Origin: Ignavibacteria bacterium
GTDB taxonomy: Bacteria; Bacteroidota; Ignavibacteria; Tepidaquicellales; Tepidaquicellaceae
Reading direction: 5' to 3'
Assembly (NCBI GenBank): GCA_016704345.1
Contig: JADJAH010000019.1
Location: 1 to 64,000, forward strand
Length of the DNA stretch: 64,000 nt
Made by a program: the position numbers and the translations under genes. Each line of letters begins with the position of its first letter. Position 1 is the stretch's first letter. The notes under the pieces are model-generated. The model was not told the origin of the DNA. It saw only the letters and a list, made by a program, of their open reading frames with translations, and made no database searches. Shown here in pieces: positions 8,389 to 16,457 of this stretch.

Positions 8389-9594
8389 ATGAAAAACCTA
8401 ATAACAATAATCGCAATATTACTGCTCACAATAGTCAACGGAAACGCCGATGTAAGGAAAATGACTTTTGAAAATAAGGAAGGAAAAGATGTAGATGACC
8501 TGCACATCAGATTCACAAGAAACAATGTTGAATGGGATAATGATGCAGACCATACATTTGATAATGTGAGGCACAATGCCGGTCAATCTGAATTCAATTT
8601 CTGGGGAACCACAATTCCGGACGGAGGATCAGCAACTCTCACATTCGAAGCACCTGGAGAAATCAAGATTGCCGAATGGTGGTGGACAAAGGGTGGAAAT
8701 GCTGCAAAGAACGGAGACCAGGTTGGCAAATCAAAAGTAGACAACGGCGGATCAGTTCTGTCATTTCAAGGTGGACCTGCAACAGGAAACGGAATGTATA
8801 TGGTCGCATTGAACGGACACATGGAAATGTTCCAAACACAACCTGGAATGTTGCCGCAACAAACAATGAATATGTTCATGGGATTTATCCAGGCCGAATT
8901 CAATTCAGGTGGTTCACAGGTATTGTATTTCGTGCCGCAGTCGCCGCAGTCTCTTTACATTGCTGCAAACATTACCGGAGATTCTACAAAACCTCTTACT
9001 TTACAAGTAACACAGATGGATCTTACACAGCCGCTTTTGGTTGCACCATTTCTTCCTTCCAGACTAAATCTCACAACTTTAATCGAAGGCAGATACAATC
9101 CTGCGCTGAATAAGATGAAGAGCGATTACATTGATGTAACATTCAGAAGCCAGTCACCACCTTTTAACAATCTGTACACAACATCCTGTTGGCTCGATTC
9201 CACGGGTAAGGCGGAAGCATGGACTTACGGTATTCCGGACGGACTCCCCTTCTTCATTCAGGTAAATCACAGAAATACAATTGAAACATGGAGTGCACTT
9301 GGAACCAACATGTTTACTGCCAAGAATTGCGCATACAATTTCACCATGTCTGCCGGTTCTGCCTTTGGCGCTAACCAAAAACTTGTCGGAGCCAAGTTCT
9401 GTTTGTACAGCGGCGATACAAATCAGGACGATGTTGTTGACGGAACAGATATGAGCGCGGTAGATAACGATGCCGCAAACTATGCTTCCGGCTATCTGCC
9501 AACTGATCTCACCGGAGATGAAGCTGTTGATGCAACCGACTATGCCATCACTGATAACAACGCATCAGCTTTTGTAGGAGTGATCAAACCTTAA
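8389..9594 (+). CDS. Secreted protein with C-terminal dockerin-like module
   Basis: A protein of 401 residues: signal peptide (MKNLITIIAILLLTIVNGNA), then an N-terminal domain of about 190 residues rich in Gly, Asn and Trp (e.g. 'WWWTKGGNAAKNGD', 'MEMFQTQPGMLPQQTMNMFM') that I do not recognise, then the shared C-terminal module from about residue 223. The module has 'NHRNTIETWS', 'AFGANQK' and two calcium loops (GDTNQDDVVDGTD and TDLTGDEAVDATD), the second of them degenerate. The protein ends 'VGVIKP' right after the module. The gene lies 107 bases after the T9SS cargo gene and 169 before the next secreted protein on the same strand. Extracellular or surface location is likely; function unknown. 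Confidence 0.85.
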   Translation: MKNLITIIAILLLTIVNGNADVRKMTFENKEGKDVDDLHIRFTRNNVEWDNDADHTFDNVRHNAGQSEFNFWGTTIPDGGSATLTFEAPGEIKIAEWWWTKGGNAAKNGDQVGKSKVDNGGSVLSFQGGPATGNGMYMVALNGHMEMFQTQPGMLPQQTMNMFMGFIQAEFNSGGSQVLYFVPQSPQSLYIAANITGDSTKPLTLQVTQMDLTQPLLVAPFLPSRLNLTTLIEGRYNPALNKMKSDYIDVTFRSQSPPFNNLYTTSCWLDSTGKAEAWTYGIPDGLPFFIQVNHRNTIETWSALGTNMFTAKNCAYNFTMSAGSAFGANQKLVGAKFCLYSGDTNQDDVVDGTDMSAVDNDAANYASGYLPTDLTGDEAVDATDYAITDNNASAFVGVIKP

Positions 9595-9637
9595 GCATGA
9601 AAATGTGTGAATTCGGATAACATGAATCAGGGAAGAA

Positions 9638-9682
9638 CAAGGACCAAGGGTTTAACCTGCCTGAGGTCCTTGAACATTTTCT
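9638..9682 (+). terminator. Probable rho-independent terminator
   Basis: An inverted repeat, caaggacc (9638-9645) / ggtccttg (9665-9672), with an inner pairing segment, is followed by an AT-rich stretch containing tttt. It lies between two plus-strand secreted-protein genes and separates their transcripts. Confidence 0.55.
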
Positions 9683-9763
9683 AATTACTGTAATGGAAGA
9701 GAAGTGTGGACAATTAAAATCAGAAACCATAATTTGCAAATAACACAAAAGCCCCAATCAATC

Positions 9764-11845
9764 ATGAGAAGAACAAGATTGCTTCTAATGTCATTGCTGA
9801 CTGTGACTACTCTATCAGCTCAGACTACATCCCTTCAAATCAACACAGACTTCAGGCAGTTCCAAAAAAGTTACACTCCAAGAACTCACACAACTTCACA
9901 TCGTGGGACTTCATCTCCTGTAAAGACAATCCTGCAAAACAGCGGGATCAATACAGCAGTAGGCATTGTTCCGCAGGGAAGCAGGAGATTTATTCGTGCA
10001 TGTTATCTTATCACTCCCGAAGAGATTGCCTATTCGCAATTTGGATCAGGCTTTGTTACTTCAGTAGGATGGACATGGATTGCTCTGGAATATCAATCAT
10101 CAATGACATCCGGCCTTCTGAAAGTATATCTGCAAAGCACTGCTGACACAACTTACTCGAAGGGATTGAGCTACAGTGCTGCATTGCCAGGGATGACAAA
10201 AGTTATTGACGGAACGATCATTATTCCTCCTGGTGAAGGAACATACAGTCTGGATATTGGTGTGGGAGGTACAGGAACCTCGGCTTTCTCTGTTGCTGCG
10301 GGCTCCGGAGTTTACGTTGCATTTGAATATGAAACGACCGGAGGACTTGCTTTGCCTTTCGGCTCGCCAACAGTTTCGGGAAATGATTCTCTTGTTTCCG
10401 GCATTGCGTTATACAATAGTCAGGTCTCATTATCGGATTCATTAACCTATTTCAACGTTCGTCCTGAAACAAGATTCGGAGATCTGATTCCTGACGATGT
10501 GGAGATATTGAATGTTTATACAATGGGAGAGATTCCCACTCCATTCGGTTTCCCTGATACACTTGGCATTTTGCTTGAAACCAACGGCATTCAAACGCTA
10601 AATGAGATTCGAGTTACTTCTCAGAATATTCAGAATTCATCTTATGTAATTGACACTACATTTATGGTAAGTTCCTTCACACCATTCATTAGCCTGGCAC
10701 TGCCAACTATTACTTTCCCGGAAGAGGATCTTGTGATTGTGAAAGCAATCCCCGGTGATGTGGATTATCAGCTTCAGTACTGTCACTATACTACACCTGA
10801 CAGATACAATTACGCTGACCCGTGTGTTCCTTCTGACGGCGGACTTGGATTTTCCGGGATCAACGGAAGATTTGTAGCAGGCTTCCATAATTACAGTTCG
10901 CAAATTTTTCCAATTGATGCAGTTGATCATTGTTTTATAAATGATTCGTTGGTTGGCAATAAACCATACAACATTGTCATTTACCAATCAGCGCCAAACG
11001 GCAAGCCGGGAGCGTTATTGTATTCATCTCCTCTTTTATTTTCACCGCCGGGAAATACTTATTCACAAAGCGTTACACACATGCTGACTAACACGGTGCT
11101 GATTCCTCCGAATTCGAAATTCTTTGTCGGCTACAGACAGGCACAATTTCAGAACATCAATGCATGCTTTGAAGATGAAAGACCTGTGAGGGAAGATGTA
11201 TTCTATTATACTCTGACAGATACCGGAACTGTTTGGAATGACTTTGCAATCGATTCTTCAAACTACAGATTGGACATAGCTCCAAGGACATGCAAGAATC
11301 TGAAAGTGAAACTATATCTTGAGGGATTCTTTAACGGGGCGTATATGATTGAAGATAAGGTGATTGTTGAAGTCAGAGATTTTGCTTTCCCCTATTCGCT
11401 CGCAGGCGTTGATACATCACATGTTGATTCAACAGGAACAGGATACTTCAACTTTCCAATGACAAATGGATTCTCAAATTACTACTTCGTTGTAAAGCAT
11501 AGAAATCATCTTGAGACCTGGAGTCATGCGATTCCGGAAAAGATCGACACATGTGATGACTCTTATAATTTTACGGATTCACTAAGCAAGGCATACGGAA
11601 ACAACATGGCTTATGTAACACTGTTATCGCGAAGTATTACCGGAGCTTATGCAATTTATGCAGGTGATGTGAATCAGGATGGAGCGGTGGACGGAACAGA
11701 TGCAGGCATAATTGACAATGATGCATATAACTTTTTAACGGGTTACATATCTTCAGATTTGAACGGAGATAATATTGCAGATGCTACGGATGCTTTGCTT
11801 TGTGATAATAATGTTTACAATGTTGTGGGAATTATGCGGCCGTGA
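9764..11845 (+). CDS. Large secreted protein with C-terminal dockerin-like module
   Basis: About 693 residues. The frame opens at 9704, but the ATG at 9764 begins a classic signal peptide (MRRTRLLLMSLLTVTTLSAQ). The central 500 residues look like several beta-sandwich segments. Two resemble each other in carrying 'LIPPNS/IIPPGEG' followed by 'FVGYRQA/YVAFEYE' strands, a pattern seen in jelly-roll surface proteins. No catalytic site is evident. The C-terminal 180 residues are the shared module: 'VKLYLEGFFNGAY', 'VKHRNHLETWS', 'AYGNNMA', then GDVNQDGAVDGTD and SDLNGDNIADATD, ending 'GIMRP'. It probably acts at or outside the cell surface. Confidence 0.8.
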   Translation: MRRTRLLLMSLLTVTTLSAQTTSLQINTDFRQFQKSYTPRTHTTSHRGTSSPVKTILQNSGINTAVGIVPQGSRRFIRACYLITPEEIAYSQFGSGFVTSVGWTWIALEYQSSMTSGLLKVYLQSTADTTYSKGLSYSAALPGMTKVIDGTIIIPPGEGTYSLDIGVGGTGTSAFSVAAGSGVYVAFEYETTGGLALPFGSPTVSGNDSLVSGIALYNSQVSLSDSLTYFNVRPETRFGDLIPDDVEILNVYTMGEIPTPFGFPDTLGILLETNGIQTLNEIRVTSQNIQNSSYVIDTTFMVSSFTPFISLALPTITFPEEDLVIVKAIPGDVDYQLQYCHYTTPDRYNYADPCVPSDGGLGFSGINGRFVAGFHNYSSQIFPIDAVDHCFINDSLVGNKPYNIVIYQSAPNGKPGALLYSSPLLFSPPGNTYSQSVTHMLTNTVLIPPNSKFFVGYRQAQFQNINACFEDERPVREDVFYYTLTDTGTVWNDFAIDSSNYRLDIAPRTCKNLKVKLYLEGFFNGAYMIEDKVIVEVRDFAFPYSLAGVDTSHVDSTGTGYFNFPMTNGFSNYYFVVKHRNHLETWSHAIPEKIDTCDDSYNFTDSLSKAYGNNMAYVTLLSRSITGAYAIYAGDVNQDGAVDGTDAGIIDNDAYNFLTGYISSDLNGDNIADATDALLCDNNVYNVVGIMRP

Positions 11846-11860
11846 TGATGCGCATTGGGA

Positions 11861-11937
11861 TCATCGGGTTGCACCCTTTCATCGGGTTATCAACCTTTCA
11901 TCGGGTTGTCAACCTTTCATCGGGTTGTCACCCGATG
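11861..11937. repeat. Short tandem repeat, about 19 bp x 4
   Basis: Four head-to-tail, slightly diverged copies of tttcatcgggttgtcaacc lie just after the stop of the preceding secreted gene. A GC hairpin follows at 11950-11962 (gcccc-ttc-ggggc). The spacer then ends in an AT-rich run with tandem aattttt units (about 11988-12012) that runs into the end of the convergent gene. Confidence 0.7.
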
Positions 11938-12000
11938 CTGATGTATTTCGCCCCTTCGGGGCTTGATTCTATGCTGCTTTTTATTTCTAATTTTTAATTT

Positions 12001-12984
12001 TTAATTTTTAATTATTAGCTCCCTAAACAATTTCCAGACTTCCGGAAACCTCACCGGCTCATATGCATTGAGTTCTTCAACGCCAATGAATTCAATTTCG
12101 GGATATTGGGTTCGTAAACCAGACAGGTCTTTATTGCTAAGGACAAAATAGATTATTTCAATGGGCTTGTCGGGTGCAAATGTTTTCAGGCGATTGACGA
12201 GAATGTCATATTTGTCTTTCTTTATTGACGCGTTGCGGATATAAGTGAGATCATTAAGCATTGCTTTCATGCCTCTTGCTTTTGCACGCGAGTAGAGCTG
12301 AATCTGTTCGTGATTTATGGAGTCATCATCCGTCTTCAGTTCGCACAAGAGCCACTGGTCTATCGCTGCAAAAGGACGCTTCAGATAGAATAGGAAATCC
12401 ACGTTGTTGCTTTGATTGTTAATATTCTTCTTGATTGGAAATTCAGGTACAACAAATTCAGCCTCCCCGCCGAATTTCTTTGAAAGATAATCCGGAAGAA
12501 ACATTTCGAGAATTGTGTCAATCCTTCTTTCAAACTGATACTTGGGAATTTCTTTATTGCGCGCCAATGAACTTAACAACTCTTTGAAAAATTCATTGAA
12601 CTCATCTAATTTCGGTTCCTTAATTTCTGATATCGAAGAAGGTTGAACTGCCGGAATTGAGATCTCCTTAGATTGTTTTGCAGAAGTATCAGACAGTTCG
12701 GCAGATTTCAAAGTTGAAGACTTGACAGGCTGAGCCAAACGTGATGTAGTATTAGAAATGTTGGGAACGGTTGTCTGATTTACATTTCCAGACTCAAGCT
12801 TCAGAAATGTAAGTGCAATCTCATTGTCAGTCATTTCATGACCGCCGTAGCGGGTTAGTCCTGCAAGATGCTTGCGGAATCCATGTGCTGTATTTGCCAC
12901 TCTTGTGCAATAGGGGCATGGATATGACGGCTGTGTGCTGTTTGATTGAGGCACTGTTTTGGAACGATTTCTTTCTCTTTGCAA
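12001..12984 (-). CDS. Zinc-finger plus PD-(D/E)XK nuclease-like protein
   Basis: A protein of 327 residues. Near the N-terminus is a Cys/His cluster (CPYC...GFRKHL...GGH, residues about 23-49) resembling a C2H2-type zinc knuckle. After a Ser/Thr-rich linker, the C-terminal half has 'VDFLFYL' followed by 'LLCELKTDDDS' and 'EQIQLYSRAKARG'. This arrangement (Asp, then E-x-K on the next strand, then a Gln/helix) is typical of PD-(D/E)XK nuclease folds. The start is a TTG at 12984, because the first in-frame ATG would remove the finger. The gene stands alone and converges on the secreted gene before it. It may bind and cut or nick nucleic acid; this is inferred from motifs only. Confidence 0.6.
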   Translation of the reverse strand: MQRERNRSKTVPQSNSTQPSYPCPYCTRVANTAHGFRKHLAGLTRYGGHEMTDNEIALTFLKLESGNVNQTTVPNISNTTSRLAQPVKSSTLKSAELSDTSAKQSKEISIPAVQPSSISEIKEPKLDEFNEFFKELLSSLARNKEIPKYQFERRIDTILEMFLPDYLSKKFGGEAEFVVPEFPIKKNINNQSNNVDFLFYLKRPFAAIDQWLLCELKTDDDSINHEQIQLYSRAKARGMKAMLNDLTYIRNASIKKDKYDILVNRLKTFAPDKPIEIIYFVLSNKDLSGLRTQYPEIEFIGVEELNAYEPVRFPEVWKLFRELIIKN

Positions 12985-13140
12985 AATATTTGTTATAATT
13001 TGTTGTAATGCTTCCGCAAGGTTGCGGAGACTTTAAATTACGTGCCGATCAGGCTGATCGCACAGATGTTGTTTAAATGAATATAGGTAACTCAAATGTG
13101 TTGTTTCAATGTGTAAATCATATTCTTTGTTGAGAACTTT

Positions 13141-14532
13141 CTAAGGCGTATAGTCATCTTCTTCACCCATACTCATAAACTCATCCATTAGCATACCTGC
13201 TTTTCGTTCACCAACCTGAGAAACAAGTTTTTCGAAAAGCTGATTGAGAAGGATTCGTACTTCCTGCTCACTTTTATCCTGATTCATTTCTTCAAGTATT
13301 ACTCCTGCATCAAATGCCAGTTTAATAATATTAGCCTCTTGTTCAGAAGGTTTAACATTGCCTGTTACAAACTCTGCCATTTTTTTTGCATCTATTTTTT
13401 CTAGTACCAATACAGGATATGCAAACATCACATGCTTAATTCCACCGGGTGGGAGAAACGAAAATGCTTCATCGAAAAGAGCTACTGCAGCTTCATCGGG
13501 AAAGATCGAATCTTCAAGGCCCTCATCTTCTTCATCTACATCTTCAGGATTAACTTCTAATGCCGAATAAATTTCATTTAATTCTTCCGGTGAAGCATCA
13601 AGTACCTCCTGAGGATTTCTGTAGAAAAGATCTGACCAGGCATCCTCTGACGCAAGAATAAAATCGCTCTCTTGATCCACAGAATCGAACTCAGACTTTC
13701 CTGTCCTTTTGAAATAAAGTTTCTTCTGTATGTCTGTGAAAAGAGCAACGTTGTCTGATTCAAACTTCTTAAACTCTGCTTTGCTCTTTTCATCCATCTC
13801 ATCTTCTTCATCGTCGTCCAACTCAACATCATCATCTTCTTCATCGTCGTCCAACTCAACATCATCATCTTCTTCATCGTCGTCCAACTCAACATCATCT
13901 TCTTCTTCATCGTCGTCCAACTCAACATCATCATCTTCTTCATCATTGTCCAACTCAACATCATCATCTTCTTCATCTTTGTCTAACTCAATATCTTCAT
14001 CTTCTTCATCTTTCTCTAATTCACTTTCATCATCAGCTAACAACTCAGAAAGAAGTTGTCTTGCATATCTGTTAAGCGGGTTTGTTTCTAAGGCCGCTTC
14101 AAGATATTGTATTGCCTTAGCTTCATCAGTATCAATGAAAATTTCACCTAAGTCGGCAAGGTAGTCTGATTTTACATCAATGTAATCTTCGGGCACAAGT
14201 TTGATAGCTTCAAGAAGTGATTCAACCTCAGCTTTTTCATCGCCCTCCAACTGGTCAATTCGGGATTTGTGGAAATAAATCTCATGTCTGCTGCCGAATT
14301 TATCATGCATATTATTAAGGACTTTCTTGGCTGATTCTATATCATTCAGTTCGATGAACGAAGTGCTGAGAAATGAATAGAAATGAAACTGATCAGGAAA
14401 ACGGTCAATTGCCTTAATACACTCGTCACGCATTTCTTCAAACATTGAGCCGTGACTGAGTTTGTAGAGTCTCTCAAAAATTTCTTCTTCTTCAATTGAA
14501 ATTAAACGCCTGTTTATATCGTGAATTGTCAT
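13141..14532 (-). CDS. TPR protein with long acidic tandem repeat
   Basis: A protein of 463 residues without signal peptide. Residues 1-165 are helical repeats of TPR type ('YSFLSTSFIELNDIESAKKVL', 'AIQYLEAALETNPLNRYARQLL'). Residues about 170-240 are a near-perfect 11-residue acidic repeat (DEEDDDVELDD), copied about seven times and encoded by 33-bp units at 13797-14030. The C-terminal 200 residues are helical with 'LPPGGIKHVMFAYPVLVLEKI' and look like a conserved domain I cannot name. The ATG at 14532 follows a weak purine-rich site. Likely a cytoplasmic scaffold or interaction protein; repeat number may vary between strains. Confidence 0.75.
   Translation of the reverse strand: MTIHDINRRLISIEEEEIFERLYKLSHGSMFEEMRDECIKAIDRFPDQFHFYSFLSTSFIELNDIESAKKVLNNMHDKFGSRHEIYFHKSRIDQLEGDEKAEVESLLEAIKLVPEDYIDVKSDYLADLGEIFIDTDEAKAIQYLEAALETNPLNRYARQLLSELLADDESELEKDEEDEDIELDKDEEDDDVELDNDEEDDDVELDDDEEEDDVELDDDEEDDDVELDDDEEDDDVELDDDEEDEMDEKSKAEFKKFESDNVALFTDIQKKLYFKRTGKSEFDSVDQESDFILASEDAWSDLFYRNPQEVLDASPEELNEIYSALEVNPEDVDEEDEGLEDSIFPDEAAVALFDEAFSFLPPGGIKHVMFAYPVLVLEKIDAKKMAEFVTGNVKPSEQEANIIKLAFDAGVILEEMNQDKSEQEVRILLNQLFEKLVSQVGERKAGMLMDEFMSMGEEDDYTP
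13797..14030. repeat. In-frame 33-bp minisatellite
   Basis: Tandem 33-bp units (core catcttcttcatcgtcgtcc on the plus strand) inside the TPR gene encode the 11-residue acidic repeat. The central units are almost identical and the outer ones diverge, as expected from recent slippage. Confidence 0.85.
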
Positions 14533-14710
14533 GTCTTTCTGCTTGTGTTAAATGATTGTTGTAGTAATGATATCCGGAGGAGTCTCAGGATTAAGTGACA
14601 GTTATATCTGTGTATTGTATAGTGCAATTAATAATGTTATTAATAAAGGAAAAAACTAAGGCGGAATTTTTCTAAATCGTAGTCGTCTTGTAAATTAATC
14701 AGATCATGAA

Positions 14711-16156
14711 TCAGGGGTTATCAGTCTTCTTGAGAGCGATACTTTTCTTTCCGAAATATTGTGCATACCAGATATTAAGGTCAAAGTTTTTGTCAGTTGT
14801 GATGTCAGTGAAGTAGAATGTACGGGGAATGTTCTTTATATCATTTACCTCAATGAGCTCCGAATCATTTTTCCGGATATAATCATATCTTTGTTTCATT
14901 TGAATATCATATTGGTAAGCAGTGCCTGTTATGAGATCCGCAAATGATGATCTTACGTTGTTCTTTGTGAAACCAAGAAGAATCAGTATTGTAATGACAG
15001 GAATAAATGAAAGTTTGATAAACTTATCAGGTATAAGTTTTTTGCTTGACGCGGATCTGAAATAAAAGACAAATGTCAGGAACATGAATCCCGCTACGAA
15101 AAAGAATGAGACTACATTTTGTGTTCTCTTAAAAGGCACGAGTCCGGTACTCCATACGGGAGCGAAAGTACATGCTGACATGACAAAGAGAAATGTGATC
15201 ACATAATAAAGTGGGTGCAGTTTCAGAAATTGCGGGACATCGCTGAACCTTCGAATTAATCTTGACATTATTGGCATCAACAAAAAAGTAACCGGAATCA
15301 GAGGAGTCTTGAACATCCATAGAAGAGTGTTCTTTGCCAGTTCAGTTGCCGAAAGAATTACTGAATGTAGAAAATCATTCTTCATTGGAAATGTTTCGCT
15401 CCTTAGATCGTTTCCAGGAGCCGAAATGATTATGTATGAACCTAAAATAATTGCTGAGCAAAACACGATGTCATAAAGATCAATCTTGCCTTTCATCTTA
15501 AACTTGAGGAGTAAAAATGACACAAACAGTGATGCAATGAAGACCATTGCAATTTCACTGCTTCCTGTTATTGCCACTAGGATGATAGTTGCTATAAAGA
15601 TCAGTGTAAATCTCTTCGACTTTCCTACAGCTGCAGAAAGTTTAGAATAGCAAATGAAGAATAACATTGTAAGCAATATCGGCACAAGATAAACAAATAT
15701 ACCGGTAAGCCAGTAAAAACCCTGCGCCAATGCGGGCATCGAGCATAAGAACATAAAGTAAACACTAACTGTTACGAGACTCTTTTCAGATGTTGTAAGG
15801 ATTGCGCCGGTGATTTGAGACAGTAATTTATAGATTACGATTGGCGTCATGACATTTACAAGAAACACTAAGATGTCGTATCCGACAAATGATCGAAAGT
15901 ACAGGGGGCTAATACTAAGAACTGCAGTTGAAAAGAATTTGCCTGTCCAGTATTTGTACCATTTCATTTGTGCATCGAAGTATCCGAAATGCCGGGCCTT
16001 TTCGGAATAATAGAAGTCATCAAATGTAGGATGATTAAAGATCAGGTTGATGAAGAATGGAAGAATCAGAACTAGAATAAATGAGATTAAAGCAAAGTTA
16101 TATTTTTTATCAGGCATAAGTTGGTAATGAGTTTTGCGGTAAATTGTATTGATCAT
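14711..16156 (-). CDS. DUF6056-type polytopic membrane protein
   Basis: A protein of 481 residues with about 10-12 hydrophobic segments. After the first membrane helix comes the periplasmic motif 'HPTFDDFYYSEKARHFGYFDAQMKWYKYWTGKFFS' pattern (an acidic pair, then Tyr/Trp, then 'WTGKF'), characteristic of DUF6056 and related GT-C-like glycan-modifying membrane proteins. It ends in a short hydrophilic domain. It probably takes part in cell-surface polysaccharide or glycolipid modification, but the substrate is unknown. The start could also be the ATG at residue 14 (MPDKKYNF). Flanking genes give no operon context. Confidence 0.65.
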   Translation of the reverse strand: MINTIYRKTHYQLMPDKKYNFALISFILVLILPFFINLIFNHPTFDDFYYSEKARHFGYFDAQMKWYKYWTGKFFSTAVLSISPLYFRSFVGYDILVFLVNVMTPIVIYKLLSQITGAILTTSEKSLVTVSVYFMFLCSMPALAQGFYWLTGIFVYLVPILLTMLFFICYSKLSAAVGKSKRFTLIFIATIILVAITGSSEIAMVFIASLFVSFLLLKFKMKGKIDLYDIVFCSAIILGSYIIISAPGNDLRSETFPMKNDFLHSVILSATELAKNTLLWMFKTPLIPVTFLLMPIMSRLIRRFSDVPQFLKLHPLYYVITFLFVMSACTFAPVWSTGLVPFKRTQNVVSFFFVAGFMFLTFVFYFRSASSKKLIPDKFIKLSFIPVITILILLGFTKNNVRSSFADLITGTAYQYDIQMKQRYDYIRKNDSELIEVNDIKNIPRTFYFTDITTDKNFDLNIWYAQYFGKKSIALKKTDNP

Positions 16157-16373
16157 AAATTAGAGAAATGAGTTAATTGATGAAAGAGATTAGAAGCAAT
16201 AATATTCTTCATATGCTATACTTTCACAAGCCTGGTATCCTAAACAGAGAAACAAATGCAAGTCTATTGTTAAGGCTAAACAATATTTCCATGCAGGAGC
16301 ATGAGTAGATTGCTGCGTTCTAAATTGAACAGGAATACATAATTAGAAGCTTTGCAAATGCTTCTGCTACAAT

Positions 16374-16410
16374 AAAAAAAATCCGCCCCGGCTATTTCAC
16401 CGGAGCGGAT
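16374..16410 (-). terminator. Rho-independent terminator of the 1293-residue secreted protein gene
   Basis: On the minus strand an 11-bp stem with one G-U pair (arms 16400-16410 and 16381-16391, loop of 8) is followed by a run of seven T's (16374-16380). It lies about 48 bases beyond the stop codon. The rest of 16157-16457 shows no gene. Confidence 0.85.
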
Positions 16411-16457
16411 CGAAGGTTGAGTCTTAGTGAACGTATTGCTTAAAGCCTATAGGCTTT

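Noticed and set aside
13730..14164. Serine-rich frame on the plus strand
   Set aside because: It is the antisense of the acidic repeat in the TPR gene and has no independent support.
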